NCBI RefSeq assembly: GCF_003013475.1
Contig: NZ_PXZO01000045.1
Coordinates: 1 to 64,000, forward strand
DNA: 64,000 bases
DNA from: Brevibacillus porteri
Lineage (GTDB): Bacteria; Bacillota; Bacilli; Brevibacillales; Brevibacillaceae
Reading direction: 5' to 3'
The translations under genes were made by a program, and so were the position numbers. The notes below the pieces were generated by a model. The model was given only the letters and a program-made list of their open reading frames with translations. It was not told where the DNA came from and made no database searches. Position 1 is the stretch's first letter. The number at the start of each line of letters is the position of its first letter. This document shows positions 18,486 through 26,441 of the stretch, one piece after another.

Positions 18486-19083
18486 AAGGGGTTCCTGTAC
18501 GATTTGCGTTGATTTTGTTTTGTCCTTGCGGCTCTTTGTGCATGCGTTTTTCTTTTACTTGAGAAGGTGTTTCTTCGCGAGGCTGCACACTGCGCGGCAG
18601 TTGGGGAATGATCCGACCTACGATATCCGCCAACTCTTCCGTAATACCGGCAACAGGATGGCCGCGACGAATATCATCTCCCATTTCCCGTAATCGCTGT
18701 ACGATGGCAGGGTCAGCGGTTACGACAGCATTCGCCCCTTGAGGATCTTCCTTCAGTGCTTCCGCAACCGTATACTTAATGACGCCAACCTCGGGGCGAT
18801 CCAGATTCGGATCTACTGTAATACCGACAACAGCATATTTGCCCAAGACCATTGCAGTGGCGTTCTGTACCCTTTTCACACGTGTTGCCAATTGAACGAG
18901 ACGATCGGCAGTGGCTTGGGAAGATTGATTATAAGCAGGCTCAGGAGCTGTTTGTTGAACGCGTTGTGTATGAGTGGCATGCTTGGGCTGTTGTTCAGCC
19001 TGATTCGCCGGTGGATTATTGCCCGACATGCATGCTGTAAGCAACAAGCTAAAACCGAAGCAGCAGATCATGATCCGTTTCAC
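18484..19083 (-). CDS. ylaJ: YhcN/YlaJ-family sporulation lipoprotein
   Basis: A 199-residue exported lipoprotein. The signal peptide ends with the lipobox LLTAC, followed by a Gln/Pro/Thr-rich linker and the YhcN/YlaJ domain (ADRLVQLATRVKRVQNATAMVLGKYAVVGITV, then EALKEDPQGANAVVTADPAIVQRL). A basic Gln/Lys-rich tail follows. The GTG at 19083 is preferred: GGGAG lies 7 bases upstream, while the ATG two codons earlier is too close. In B. subtilis ylaJ lies just before ylaK (phoH); here it is divergent from phoH. A paralogue sits at 9319. No clear sigma-G promoter was seen for this copy. Confidence 0.86.
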   Translation of the reverse strand: MKRIMICCFGFSLLLTACMSGNNPPANQAEQQPKHATHTQRVQQTAPEPAYNQSSQATADRLVQLATRVKRVQNATAMVLGKYAVVGITVDPNLDRPEVGVIKYTVAEALKEDPQGANAVVTADPAIVQRLREMGDDIRRGHPVAGITEELADIVGRIIPQLPRSVQPREETPSQVKEKRMHKEPQGQNKINANRTGTP

Positions 19084-19291
19084 AGGCATTCTCCCTTTCC
19101 CAGTATTGCCTTCCTTCGTGAGGAGGGCAGGGTTACAAGTATTTTGTTCCGGGCTGCCCATTTTCATTCTGCCAATGGGTCGTCTATCTCTGTCTGCCTG
19201 AACATAGACTGTAGTACATCACGTCGCCGCACTTGAGCATCCCTCCAAAAATTGCATAGGGTATATAAGAAGGGGAATAGGAGGCGAGATT

Positions 19292-20626
19292 TTGAAGAAA
19301 ATCTACGTACTGGACACCAACGTACTCCTGCAAGATCCAAGGGCGATGTTTTCTTTCGCTGACAACGAAATAGTCATACCAGCTGTCGTATTAGAAGAAA
19401 TCGATTCCAAAAAGCGGTACATGGATGAAATTGGCCGCAATGCTCGGTACGTATCTCGGCTCTTTGACAGTTTTCGTGAGCTGGGGCAATTGCACACTGG
19501 CATTACTCTCGAAACAGGCGGGTTGTTTCGGGTGGAACTGAATCATTCCTCTTTCCACCGCCTTCAGAAACAATTCACAGAAATGAGTAATGACAACCGC
19601 ATTTTGGCGGTCGCACTAAACTTACAGGAGGAGGAAAACGGAAAACCACAGCCAAGACCGGTCATTTTGGTAAGTAAGGATGCTCTCATGAGAGTCAAGG
19701 CTGATGCATTGAATATTTCCGCAGAGGATTTTCTTTCGGATCGAGTTGTGGGGGAGTTCTCCAGTATTTACCCGGGGTATCAGAAAATGATGGTAGCGTC
19801 CGATATCATCAAGAACTACTACGCGACAAGAAAACTGCAGCTGGCCTCCTGTTTTCCACGCTATCGCTTTTACCCTCATCAATTTTTAGTGCTGAAGGAC
19901 GAATGCAACCCATCTATTTCAGCGATTGGAAAGGTCGACCCGGACGGAAAAACGTTAGAAATGCTTGTGTCAGATGATGATCCGATTTGGGGCATCCGAG
20001 CCCGTAACGTGCAGCAACGGATGGCAACCGAATTGCTGCTACGAGATGATATTCCTTTAGTAACCATGACCGGTAAGGCCGGTACAGGAAAAACCTTGCT
20101 GGCATTAGCAGCGGGCCTGCTGCAAATCGAGGACCAGCAAAAATACAAAAAACTGTTAGTGGCAAGACCTATCGTTCCGCTTGGAAAAGACATCGGTTAT
20201 TTGCCCGGCGAAAAAGAAGAAAAGCTTCGACCGTGGATGCAACCGATTTATGATAATTTGGAATATTTGTTTAACACAAAGCGCCCAGGTGATCTGGATA
20301 AAATTTTGGCAGGCATGGGTAGTTTGCAGGTGGAAGCTTTGACGTATATTCGTGGGCGCTCCATCCCCGAACAATTTATTATCATTGATGAAGCCCAAAA
20401 CTTGACAAAACATGAAGTGAAGACGATCCTGACGAGGGTAGGGGACGGCTCGAAAATTGTGCTAATGGGTGATCCTGAGCAGATTGATCATCCATACTTG
20501 GATGAGAGCAACAACGGTTTAACCTACGTGGTAGAAGTATTTAAAGACCAAAAGCTGGCTGGACATATCCAGTTGGAAAAAGGCGAACGGAGTGTGCTTG
20601 CACAGCTGGCCGCAGATTTATTGTAA
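19292..20626 (+). CDS. ylaK: PhoH-family PIN-domain ATPase (YlaK)
   Basis: A 444-residue protein with an N-terminal PIN nuclease domain (about 1-140; acidic residues in VLDTNVLLQD, EEID and VSKDALMR) and a C-terminal PhoH P-loop domain with Walker A GKAGTGKT (261-268) and Walker B FIIIDEAQN (362-370). Such PhoH2 proteins are thought to be RNA helicase/nucleases. The start is TTG with AGGAGG about 8 bases upstream. Length and position match B. subtilis YlaK. A structured RNA gene begins 42 bases after its stop. Confidence 0.93.
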   Translation: MKKIYVLDTNVLLQDPRAMFSFADNEIVIPAVVLEEIDSKKRYMDEIGRNARYVSRLFDSFRELGQLHTGITLETGGLFRVELNHSSFHRLQKQFTEMSNDNRILAVALNLQEEENGKPQPRPVILVSKDALMRVKADALNISAEDFLSDRVVGEFSSIYPGYQKMMVASDIIKNYYATRKLQLASCFPRYRFYPHQFLVLKDECNPSISAIGKVDPDGKTLEMLVSDDDPIWGIRARNVQQRMATELLLRDDIPLVTMTGKAGTGKTLLALAAGLLQIEDQQKYKKLLVARPIVPLGKDIGYLPGEKEEKLRPWMQPIYDNLEYLFNTKRPGDLDKILAGMGSLQVEALTYIRGRSIPEQFIIIDEAQNLTKHEVKTILTRVGDGSKIVLMGDPEQIDHPYLDESNNGLTYVVEVFKDQKLAGHIQLEKGERSVLAQLAADLL

Positions 20627-20633
20627 AGAGGAT

Positions 20634-20662
20634 GTATGAAAAACAGCGAGAAGGTCATACTA
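20634..20662 (+). promoter_or_regulatory. Sigma-G-type promoter of a structured RNA
   Basis: GTATG (20634-20638), 17 bases, CATACTA (20656-20662). Both fit the published sigma-G consensus (gnATR and CATnnTA), and the expected start near 20668 is exactly the first base of the RNA's closing stem. Confidence 0.65.
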
Positions 20663-20726
20663 TTTTTGTCGAGCCCGATGATTCATGTAAGTAAACGGCG
20701 AAATGCCTTGCAGGAGGCGAAGATCC

Positions 20727-20786
20727 GTGGATAATCATGATCAAGCAATCGACGAAAGTCGTATGGAGATTAACCGATTCCTTTAG
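20727..20786 (+). CDS. Candidate 19-residue peptide ORF inside the structured RNA
   Basis: GTG start with AGGAGG (20712-20717) at 9-base spacing, the ideal arrangement in this genome. The predicted peptide is MDNHDQAIDESRMEINRFL, hydrophilic and acidic. It would be made in the forespore if the sigma-G promoter is real. It could be a chance ORF in a structured RNA; a second ATG ORF of 14 codons at 20802 has no ribosome binding site. I know no matching peptide family. Confidence 0.4.
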   Translation: MDNHDQAIDESRMEINRFL

Positions 20787-20866
20787 CTACTTTTCTCTAC
20801 GATGGAGGTTGAAGAGCCAAAGAGAATAACCGGTAGAACCCCATAAGCAATTCGGGCTCGACAAGG

Positions 20867-20897
20867 ACCGCTCCTCATTGGAGCGGTTTTCATTTTT
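20867..20897 (+). terminator. Terminator of the structured RNA
   Basis: ACCGCTCC, loop TCATT, GGAGCGGT, then TTTCATTTTTT. Confidence 0.85.
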
Positions 20898-20918
20898 TGC
20901 AGATTCGGAGGCAAAAAG

Positions 20919-20949
20919 AAAAACGCGGATAATAAATTCCCGCGTTTTT
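20919..20949 (-). terminator. Terminator of the DinB-family gene
   Basis: AAACGCGG and CCGCGTTT around an 11-base loop, with an A-run on the minus-strand exit side. Confidence 0.7.
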
Positions 20950-20961
20950 GTCCGATTTTCC

Positions 20962-21438
20962 TTATTTAGCAGCTGCGATCGCTGTTTGCAATGACGAAAT
21001 ATATCCGATGTGCATCCCTTCATGGAAAAGAGTGAAGACCATCATTTCCCCATAAGTATGCATAGTGCCTTTGTCTCCTAGCTGAAACGGTTTTGGCAAT
21101 GGATCATTCAATCGGGAATGCAATTCTTCTTTAATACGCACATGTTGTTCTTTTAGCTCTGCAGCTAAGGTCTCGAGGGAAGGTCCTTCTTTTTGCCAAT
21201 CAGCAGGCTTGGTTCCTGGAGCAAACATGGCTGCGTAATACGGAGGACATTTCATTCCTTCTGGTCCGAAGAGCAAGTAATCTTGTGTCAGGAGAAGATG
21301 ACCAATATTCCAGCGAATGTTGTTTTTAAAGCCATCTGGAACCACGTCTGCTTCTTCCTCGGTTATTTCCGTCAATCTAGCCAAAAACATTCCGCGAATC
21401 AAGTCGTACTGATTCCATACAAAAGAAAAGTCCTGCAT
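20962..21438 (-). CDS. DinB/YfiT-family metalloprotein
   Basis: A 158-residue four-helix-bundle protein of the DinB superfamily. The likely metal ligands are His in IRWNIGHLLLTQDY (about 47) and two in FHEGMHIGYISSLQ (about 137 and 141). Superfamily members act as thiol-S-transferases using bacillithiol or similar cofactors, or remain uncharacterised; BshC in this window fits that idea but does not prove it. The ATG has GGAAGGG about 12 bases upstream. It has its own terminator and is convergent with the structured RNA. Confidence 0.85.
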   Translation of the reverse strand: MQDFSFVWNQYDLIRGMFLARLTEITEEEADVVPDGFKNNIRWNIGHLLLTQDYLLFGPEGMKCPPYYAAMFAPGTKPADWQKEGPSLETLAAELKEQHVRIKEELHSRLNDPLPKPFQLGDKGTMHTYGEMMVFTLFHEGMHIGYISSLQTAIAAAK

Positions 21439-21572
21439 AGCAATCCCTGCCCTTCCTCATATTTACATGCACCAACATGTTACCGTATAAACAGAAAAGG
21501 GGAAATATACAAACTGTAAAAAATTTGCAAGTTGTCCCTCCATCTCCATACATATGTACAAAGGGGGGAAGC

Positions 21573-22022
21573 ATGATGGTTACGTTGGATTCATCTATTT
21601 CTTTTTTGATTTATATAACAGCGGTGTCCAGCGCGGCAGCAGGTGTCACGGAAGCTTTTAAATCAGTCGTTCCCTTTTTGGCGACGGACTATGAGGCGAA
21701 AGAAAATTGCTGGGAGGATCAGTATCACGCTGCTAGACTGATGCACTACAAACGCTTTTTCAATCTGCTTATTTCCGTATTGGCTGCTGGTGTCATTTTT
21801 GGCATGCTTGGTCTGGACCCGGCTCTCATTTTAACTGGTGCTGAATCCGCTTATGTAAAAAATTCGTGGCAGCTAGGAACTTGGATGTGGGGAATTGTAG
21901 CGGTGTTTGGCTCACCTTTTTTCGCATCACTCCTCAAAATACTAGAGAGCTTCAAACAATCGGTGGACAATAATCTGCCGCCTAATCGACCGCGCCGCAA
22001 AGTCAGCGGAACACGAGAATAA
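21573..22022 (+). CDS. Uncharacterised membrane protein
   Basis: A 149-residue protein with three likely membrane segments: about 8-30 (SFLIYITAVSSAAAGVTEAF), 70-90 (FNLLISVLAAGVIFGMLGL) and 110-132 (LGTWMWGIVAVFGSPFFASLL), ending in a basic Pro/Arg tail. I do not recognise a family. The start is one of two adjacent ATGs (21573, 21576) behind AAGGGGGG; a 32-codon upstream extension lacks a ribosome binding site. The next gene follows after 82 bases. Confidence 0.7.
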   Translation: MMVTLDSSISFLIYITAVSSAAAGVTEAFKSVVPFLATDYEAKENCWEDQYHAARLMHYKRFFNLLISVLAAGVIFGMLGLDPALILTGAESAYVKNSWQLGTWMWGIVAVFGSPFFASLLKILESFKQSVDNNLPPNRPRRKVSGTRE

Positions 22023-22104
22023 GCTCGTCTCCCTATGGTTGCCCGATGCTTGCCGGATAAGCTAAGATAACCAAAAGAGTGGTAGCAAAGGTGGGCACAG
22101 GTGA

Positions 22105-22644
22105 ATGATGTGGAAATGCTTGCGAATGACTGCGTTTTGGGTATTAACAGTTGTTGTCTTGGCGGCGTGTTCGGCTCAGTCGGAACCAACTGCTAGATTT
22201 GACCCTGAAAATCAAAAGGAATACGGAGTAAACGGCATGTATCTCGGGCAGAACATAAAAGAAGCGATGGATATTTTGAAGCCGACACAAGCTGATTTTA
22301 TGGATATGGTGACAAGGCAAAGTTACACGGTAGAGCAGATGTCGCAGGGTGCGGGAGATGCTGTGATGGGGATGCTGCTGGTTGATCAGACCCAGATGAT
22401 GATCAAAGTCCACAAAGGTGAATTGACATCAATCATGCTGGGAGGAGTTCCGCGTGAGGACGGGCAAAAATTCAAAACATACCGAGGACTCGCCATGTTT
22501 GACAGTGCTGAACAGCTAGAGAAGCTGTACGGAAAAGGAAAAGGCGAACAAGAAGTGGTATATGAGGGCAGTAAATATACCGCTAATTTTGGACTTGTGG
22601 ACAATCAAGTAGCGTGGTTCCGATTTGATCGTAAATCATCGTAA
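22105..22644 (+). CDS. Uncharacterised lipoprotein
   Basis: A 179-residue exported protein with an N-terminal hydrophobic segment ending in the lipobox VLAAC (C22). The mature part reads YGVNGMYLGQNIKEAMDILKP and later YGKGKGEQEVVYEGSKYTANFGLVDNQVAWFRF, a pattern seen in small lipoproteins with a repeated beta-strand domain; I cannot name the family. AAAGGTGGG lies about 9 bases before the first of two ATGs. It ends in a strong terminator. Confidence 0.72.
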   Translation: MMWKCLRMTAFWVLTVVVLAACSAQSEPTARFDPENQKEYGVNGMYLGQNIKEAMDILKPTQADFMDMVTRQSYTVEQMSQGAGDAVMGMLLVDQTQMMIKVHKGELTSIMLGGVPREDGQKFKTYRGLAMFDSAEQLEKLYGKGKGEQEVVYEGSKYTANFGLVDNQVAWFRFDRKSS

Positions 22645-22650
22645 AAAGGA

Positions 22651-22685
22651 GAAGGGAGTTCGCTTATGAGGAACTCCCTTTTTTG
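22651..22685 (+). terminator. Intrinsic terminator
   Basis: AAGGGAGTT and AACTCCCTT stem followed by a T-run. It also lies just below the 3' end of the convergent gene. Confidence 0.85.
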
Positions 22686-22697
22686 CGTGTAAAGGAT

Positions 22698-23198
22698 TTA
22701 TTTAGTCGGATGGTGCCAAACGAGCTTCACTTGATAAGCCTTCGCGATTCCCTCTGCCAGTGGAATCAAGCTTTGATCGATCAGGTAGGCTTCGGATTGT
22801 TGTGTATTTTCGGGTATCACGCCTAGAATGTGCTCACGGAGTTGCTCCGTAGCAGCCCACTGATCTTCTGAGTGGGATGGATCCCCGAGCGTTACGATGG
22901 CAACTTGATCTGCATATACATACAAATGTTCATTTTGAGAGACAAAACCGATATCATCGAGTTGATCGATTGTGGTTGCTGACGGGAGCAGCAATAGGGA
23001 AAAGGTATCGCCTAACATGTTGGACTTCTCCAAAATGGTTTCCAGCTTCTCCAGTTCGGTTTGATTCTCTATAATAAAAAGCAGTTTGTCCCGATCAAAG
23101 ACATTGACATAATCTCCGATTTTATGTATGACTTGAGCATAGAAGCCAGGGAGCTTCCCGGCTGGTACTTTCAGTTCAATTCCGTACATATGGCGCAT
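22698..23198 (-). CDS. Uncharacterised cytosolic protein
   Basis: A 166-residue protein with no signal peptide or membrane segment and no motif I recognise. It starts MRHMYGIELKVPAGKLPGFY and appears to be alpha/beta. The ATG at 23198 has GGGGGT 5 bases upstream; seven upstream codons were rejected. It is divergent from yqgX, with only 63 bases between the two starts. Confidence 0.68.
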   Translation of the reverse strand: MRHMYGIELKVPAGKLPGFYAQVIHKIGDYVNVFDRDKLLFIIENQTELEKLETILEKSNMLGDTFSLLLLPSATTIDQLDDIGFVSQNEHLYVYADQVAIVTLGDPSHSEDQWAATEQLREHILGVIPENTQQSEAYLIDQSLIPLAEGIAKAYQVKLVWHHPTK

Positions 23199-23261
23199 GT
23201 CATACCCCCATGTTTGCAAGCGTGTTTTTTCTATCGTATCAAAAAATCAAGGAGGTTTCCT

Positions 23262-23909
23262 ATGACGAATCAAAATCTTGCCATTGAATCCTATGCGTTG
23301 GGAGCATTTCAAACCAATGCGTATGTGGTGACAAACACAGATACCAACCAAACCATTGTGATTGACCCGGGCATGGAGCCTGATCAGTTGCTTCACGCTC
23401 TCGCAAATAAAAACGTCGTTGCCATTCTTTTGACGCATGCCCACTTGGATCATATTGGTGGTCTCAACCAAGTAAGAGAATTGACAAAAGCACCGGTTTA
23501 CATTCATCCACTGGAGCAGGAATGGCTCACAAACCCTGATCTCAACGGATCTCGACGCTGGAATCTGCCTGAACTCATCGTATGTGAGCGGGCCGAGCAC
23601 GAACTGGAGGATGGTCAGACTCTGGAACTGGCAGGTTTTCACATTCAGGTGCTGCATACGCCAGGGCATTCACCAGGCAGCTGTTCATTTGTCATTGGCC
23701 AGCACTGCTTCGGTGGCGACGTTCTGTTTAACCAAAGCATCGGGCGTACGGATCTCTTTGGAGGAGATTACGAAACGCTGATGATCAGTATCCAAGACAA
23801 GCTATTTGAGCTTGATGATGAAACCATTGTGTATCCAGGACATGGACCGAAGACGACGATCGACTACGAGAAAACGTACAATCCGTTTGTCACAGGCATG
23901 CTTCGCTAA
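23262..23909 (+). CDS. yqgX: Metallo-beta-lactamase-fold hydrolase (YqgX, glyoxalase II-like)
   Basis: A 215-residue metallohydrolase. The metal motif THAHLDH (58-64) is followed by the GHSPGSCSFV and YPGHGPKTTIDYEK histidines, as in YqgX and glyoxalase II. It probably cleaves a thioester such as S-lactoyl-bacillithiol, but that is inference. The start ATG has AAGGAGG about 7 bases upstream; a 67-codon upstream extension overlaps the divergent gene and was rejected. yqgY and mgsR, its B. subtilis neighbours, lie at 27589 and 29151, so the block is conserved with insertions. Confidence 0.9.
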   Translation: MTNQNLAIESYALGAFQTNAYVVTNTDTNQTIVIDPGMEPDQLLHALANKNVVAILLTHAHLDHIGGLNQVRELTKAPVYIHPLEQEWLTNPDLNGSRRWNLPELIVCERAEHELEDGQTLELAGFHIQVLHTPGHSPGSCSFVIGQHCFGGDVLFNQSIGRTDLFGGDYETLMISIQDKLFELDDETIVYPGHGPKTTIDYEKTYNPFVTGMLR

Positions 23910-24004
23910 GTCACTTCATCATTCTTTATAAAATATGGGAGAGGATTTTGTCAGGTGGTGGAGAAAAGGAAGGGGGTCACCATTTACTAAAGGAGCTATT
24001 CATT

Positions 24005-25261
24005 ATGAAGCGAACATGGAAATGGGCACTCATTCTCGTTATCGCCTGCACGAGTCTGGTTGGGTGTGCAGCACCCATCGCCCAAGCAGATAAGACCAAC
24101 CAAGCTCCCAACGTGAAAGCGCCTGATCCCGCAACACCACCGCAGACAGCGCCCAATCATCAGGAGACACAACCTCCGACTTTGCCATCAAGATTTCCGG
24201 AACAGCGTATCTCCCTTCTTGCAGTTGGGGATATCATGATGCATCAGGAGCAGTTGGATGCCGTCTGGGACCCAGCGACGAAAAGCTATGATTTTCAACG
24301 ATTCTTCCCGAATGTCATCCCGATGTTCCGCGAGGCAGACTGGGTCATCGGCAATCTTGAGACAACGATGAGCGGTAGCAAGGCCAAATACTCAGGCTAT
24401 CCGATGTTTAATTCTCCTGAGTCGCTTGCACATTCGTTGAAGGAAATTGGATTTACTGCGGTATCGACAGCGAATAACCATTCGATGGACCGCAAAGAAC
24501 AAGGGGTTCTGCAAACCATCAAATATCTCGATGAAGCCGGTCTTCCGCACACGGGAACGTTTGCCAGTCCCGAGGATCGAGATGAGCCCTTGTTGTTGAC
24601 CAAGGACGGATTCACATTAGCCTTGCTATCGTATACGTACGGAACGAATGGAATCGCGATTCCAGAAGGCAAGCCGTATCTGGTCAATCTGATTTCGCCT
24701 GCGCTGATGAAAAAAGACATCGCACGGGCAAGAGAAAAAGGAGCCGATCTGGTTGCAGTGGCGCTTCATTTCGGAAATGAGTATCAACGCATGCCTAGTC
24801 CTGAACAAATCAAGACCGCCGAGCAAGCTCTAACATTTGGAGCGGATTTGATTTTGGGGGCGCATCCACATGTGGTACAACCTTATGAATGGAAGACGGT
24901 TACCCTCGAAGATGGACGTCAACACAAAGGACTGATCGCCTATTCGTTGGGCAATTTCATCTCTGCGCAGCGTTGGGACTACAAGGATGTTGGCGCAATC
25001 CTGAAGCTTGTGCTGTACAAGAATGAGTCAGGAGAGGCCAGCATCGAAAGTGCTGAAATGATTCCGACCTACGTTCATTTTTATCGGAAAAATAATAAGC
25101 GCAACTATGTCATTTACCCGGTGTCAGAAACATTGGAGAAGCTGAAGCAGGGGCAGAAATACCCTACGCTGACGAAAGAAGCGATCCAGTACATGACACA
25201 ATTGCAGAAGGAAATGCCGGTTCATGTCAATAAGGTTGTCTCCAAGAAAAAAGCCAGCTAA
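24005..25261 (+). CDS. CapA-family lipoprotein (poly-gamma-glutamate capsule-type metallophosphatase fold)
   Basis: A 418-residue exported lipoprotein: lipobox SLVGC (C21), a Pro/Thr/Gln-rich linker (about 22-66) and the CapA domain. Visible motifs are LLAVGDIMMH (71-80), IGNLETTMSG, STANNHSMDRKEQGV, ALHFGNEYQRMPSPEQ, GAHPHVVQPYEW and YSLGNFISAQRW, the metal-binding set of the family. Despite the name, stand-alone CapA-like proteins occur without capBC, and none are nearby here. The ATG has AAAGGAG about 9 bases upstream. It ends in a bidirectional terminator. Confidence 0.9.
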   Translation: MKRTWKWALILVIACTSLVGCAAPIAQADKTNQAPNVKAPDPATPPQTAPNHQETQPPTLPSRFPEQRISLLAVGDIMMHQEQLDAVWDPATKSYDFQRFFPNVIPMFREADWVIGNLETTMSGSKAKYSGYPMFNSPESLAHSLKEIGFTAVSTANNHSMDRKEQGVLQTIKYLDEAGLPHTGTFASPEDRDEPLLLTKDGFTLALLSYTYGTNGIAIPEGKPYLVNLISPALMKKDIARAREKGADLVAVALHFGNEYQRMPSPEQIKTAEQALTFGADLILGAHPHVVQPYEWKTVTLEDGRQHKGLIAYSLGNFISAQRWDYKDVGAILKLVLYKNESGEASIESAEMIPTYVHFYRKNNKRNYVIYPVSETLEKLKQGQKYPTLTKEAIQYMTQLQKEMPVHVNKVVSKKKAS

Positions 25262-25276
25262 TAAATAGCTGGCTTT
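25247..25276. terminator. Bidirectional terminator
   Basis: AAAGCCAGCT and AGCTGGCTTT stem spanning the capA-like stop codon and meeting the end of the convergent gene. Confidence 0.8.
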
Positions 25277-26348
25277 ACTTCTTTCCGAATCCAAATGGAA
25301 GATTGAATTGTAGCTGAAGTTTTAATTCTTCGTCCATCAGCGTGATGCCTTGCACTTGGATGTTGGGGGAGATCAGCTCCGGATAAAATCCGAGATCGTA
25401 CGCTTCCTCCATTTCCTCCACGGTCGATTGAGGCAAGGCAAAGCCGTCAAAGTACAGCTCGGTAATGTGGAATTTGAGATGGGTAGGTGAGACGAGCTCA
25501 TAGTTACCAACGAGCTTTAGCTCCATCTGATCATACGTGCCTTCCACGGTCAGCTTGTTATCCTCAAAGGCGAAATGGGATTGTTTAAACAAGGCGTCTT
25601 TCTCTATCAGAAAATTGTTGAAGTCAGTCTGGTTGATGGTTAGTGTATGCTTGAGGAGACCTTCCGACTGAATTCGATCCGGCGTCGCCAACTCGGGAAC
25701 TTGAACCATAACCTGCGCGAGCATTCCGAAGAAGGTCTGGAATGCGGGCAAACCACGTTTTTCCCAGTCTAAAATCAAGTGATTCATCATGGATTCCACA
25801 ACTGTCGGATTATCCAGTTTTTGTACGTTTTTTTCTTTTTCAGCGGCAACAGCGAGCATTTCTGCTAATTGAAGCTCGTATTTTTTTCGCAGCGTTTGAA
25901 GTTGGTCCAATCGATTCTTTTTGTCGGTTTGCATCGCAGTGAGCTTGGTGCGCTCAGTATGATAGGACTCTAGTCGAGACATGTCACGCTCGTACAAGAT
26001 CTCGTAGAAGTCGTACATCAATAAGAACTGATTGAAATTTTCCGCATTTAATAGTAACGTCAGAAGATTAGTACGCTCGCCCATGTAATAGGCCCGCGCT
26101 ACCTCACCAGCCCGGCGTTGTGTCGCTTCCATCACCAGCTTTTGTCGTTGCAAATCGAGATCCATTTGAGCGATTTCCCCGTATGTCCGCGTCTCTTCTT
26201 CCTTGAGTAAGGTGAGGGTTCGCTCCAGCTCTTTTTGTGTAAAATGCTGCTGCAGGATGAGCTGCTCCAAAGGAGTAGAGGGCTCTTCCTGGGCGAATAC
26301 CGTCAGTGGACATACAAGTAGGAACAAGACGAGAAGAAATTTGCGCAT
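25275..26348 (-). CDS. Exported coiled-coil protein of unknown function
   Basis: A 357-residue protein with a signal peptide (about 1-19, cleavage near VFA-QE), then a long coiled coil (about 25-180) carrying ARAYYMGERTNLLTLLLNAENFNQFLLMYDFY, which resembles the coiled-coil regulatory part of EnvC/PcsB-like peptidoglycan hydrolase activators. The C-terminal half (about 195-357) has no peptidase motif and looks like a beta-rich lipid- or protein-binding domain. A role in wall hydrolase control is only a guess. AAAGGTGA lies 4 bases before ATG. It is divergent from the MidA-type methyltransferase. Confidence 0.75.
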   Translation of the reverse strand: MRKFLLVLFLLVCPLTVFAQEEPSTPLEQLILQQHFTQKELERTLTLLKEEETRTYGEIAQMDLDLQRQKLVMEATQRRAGEVARAYYMGERTNLLTLLLNAENFNQFLLMYDFYEILYERDMSRLESYHTERTKLTAMQTDKKNRLDQLQTLRKKYELQLAEMLAVAAEKEKNVQKLDNPTVVESMMNHLILDWEKRGLPAFQTFFGMLAQVMVQVPELATPDRIQSEGLLKHTLTINQTDFNNFLIEKDALFKQSHFAFEDNKLTVEGTYDQMELKLVGNYELVSPTHLKFHITELYFDGFALPQSTVEEMEEAYDLGFYPELISPNIQVQGITLMDEELKLQLQFNLPFGFGKK

Positions 26349-26441
26349 GATTTCACCTTTTGCTTTTGCCTTTCCATATTGTATGCTTCTTTTCGTATTA
26401 TAGCCTTATCTAGTTGAATTTGGATAGCAGGAGAAGAGCTT

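Larger units (their letters stand above)
20668..20897 (+). ncRNA. Structured, self-terminated RNA with a forespore-type promoter
   Basis: GTCGAGCCCGA (20668-20678) and TCGGGCTCGAC (20852-20862) form a perfect 11-bp closing stem around about 170 bases. Inside are ACGG/CCGT, a GNRA-capped hairpin CGACGAAAGTCG (20750-20761), TATGG (20762-20766) with CCATA (20840-20844), and TTCTCT/AGAGAA. An intrinsic terminator (ACCGCTCC/GGAGCGGT, 20867-20887, then a T-rich tail) follows at once. It also holds a 19-codon ORF with a strong ribosome binding site. CsfG is a known forespore small RNA of Bacilli, but I cannot tell whether this is a homologue. It fills most of the 335-base gap between phoH and the DinB gene. 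Confidence 0.6.

Noticed and set aside
20802-20846. Second small ORF (14 codons, MEVEEPKRITGRTP) in the structured RNA
   Set aside because: There is no ribosome binding site before the ATG.
20668-20897. M-box or other known metabolite riboswitch
   Set aside because: Short matches such as GTATGGAGAT were seen, but the conserved M-box core is missing, and the RNA has its own terminator with no regulated gene after it on that strand.
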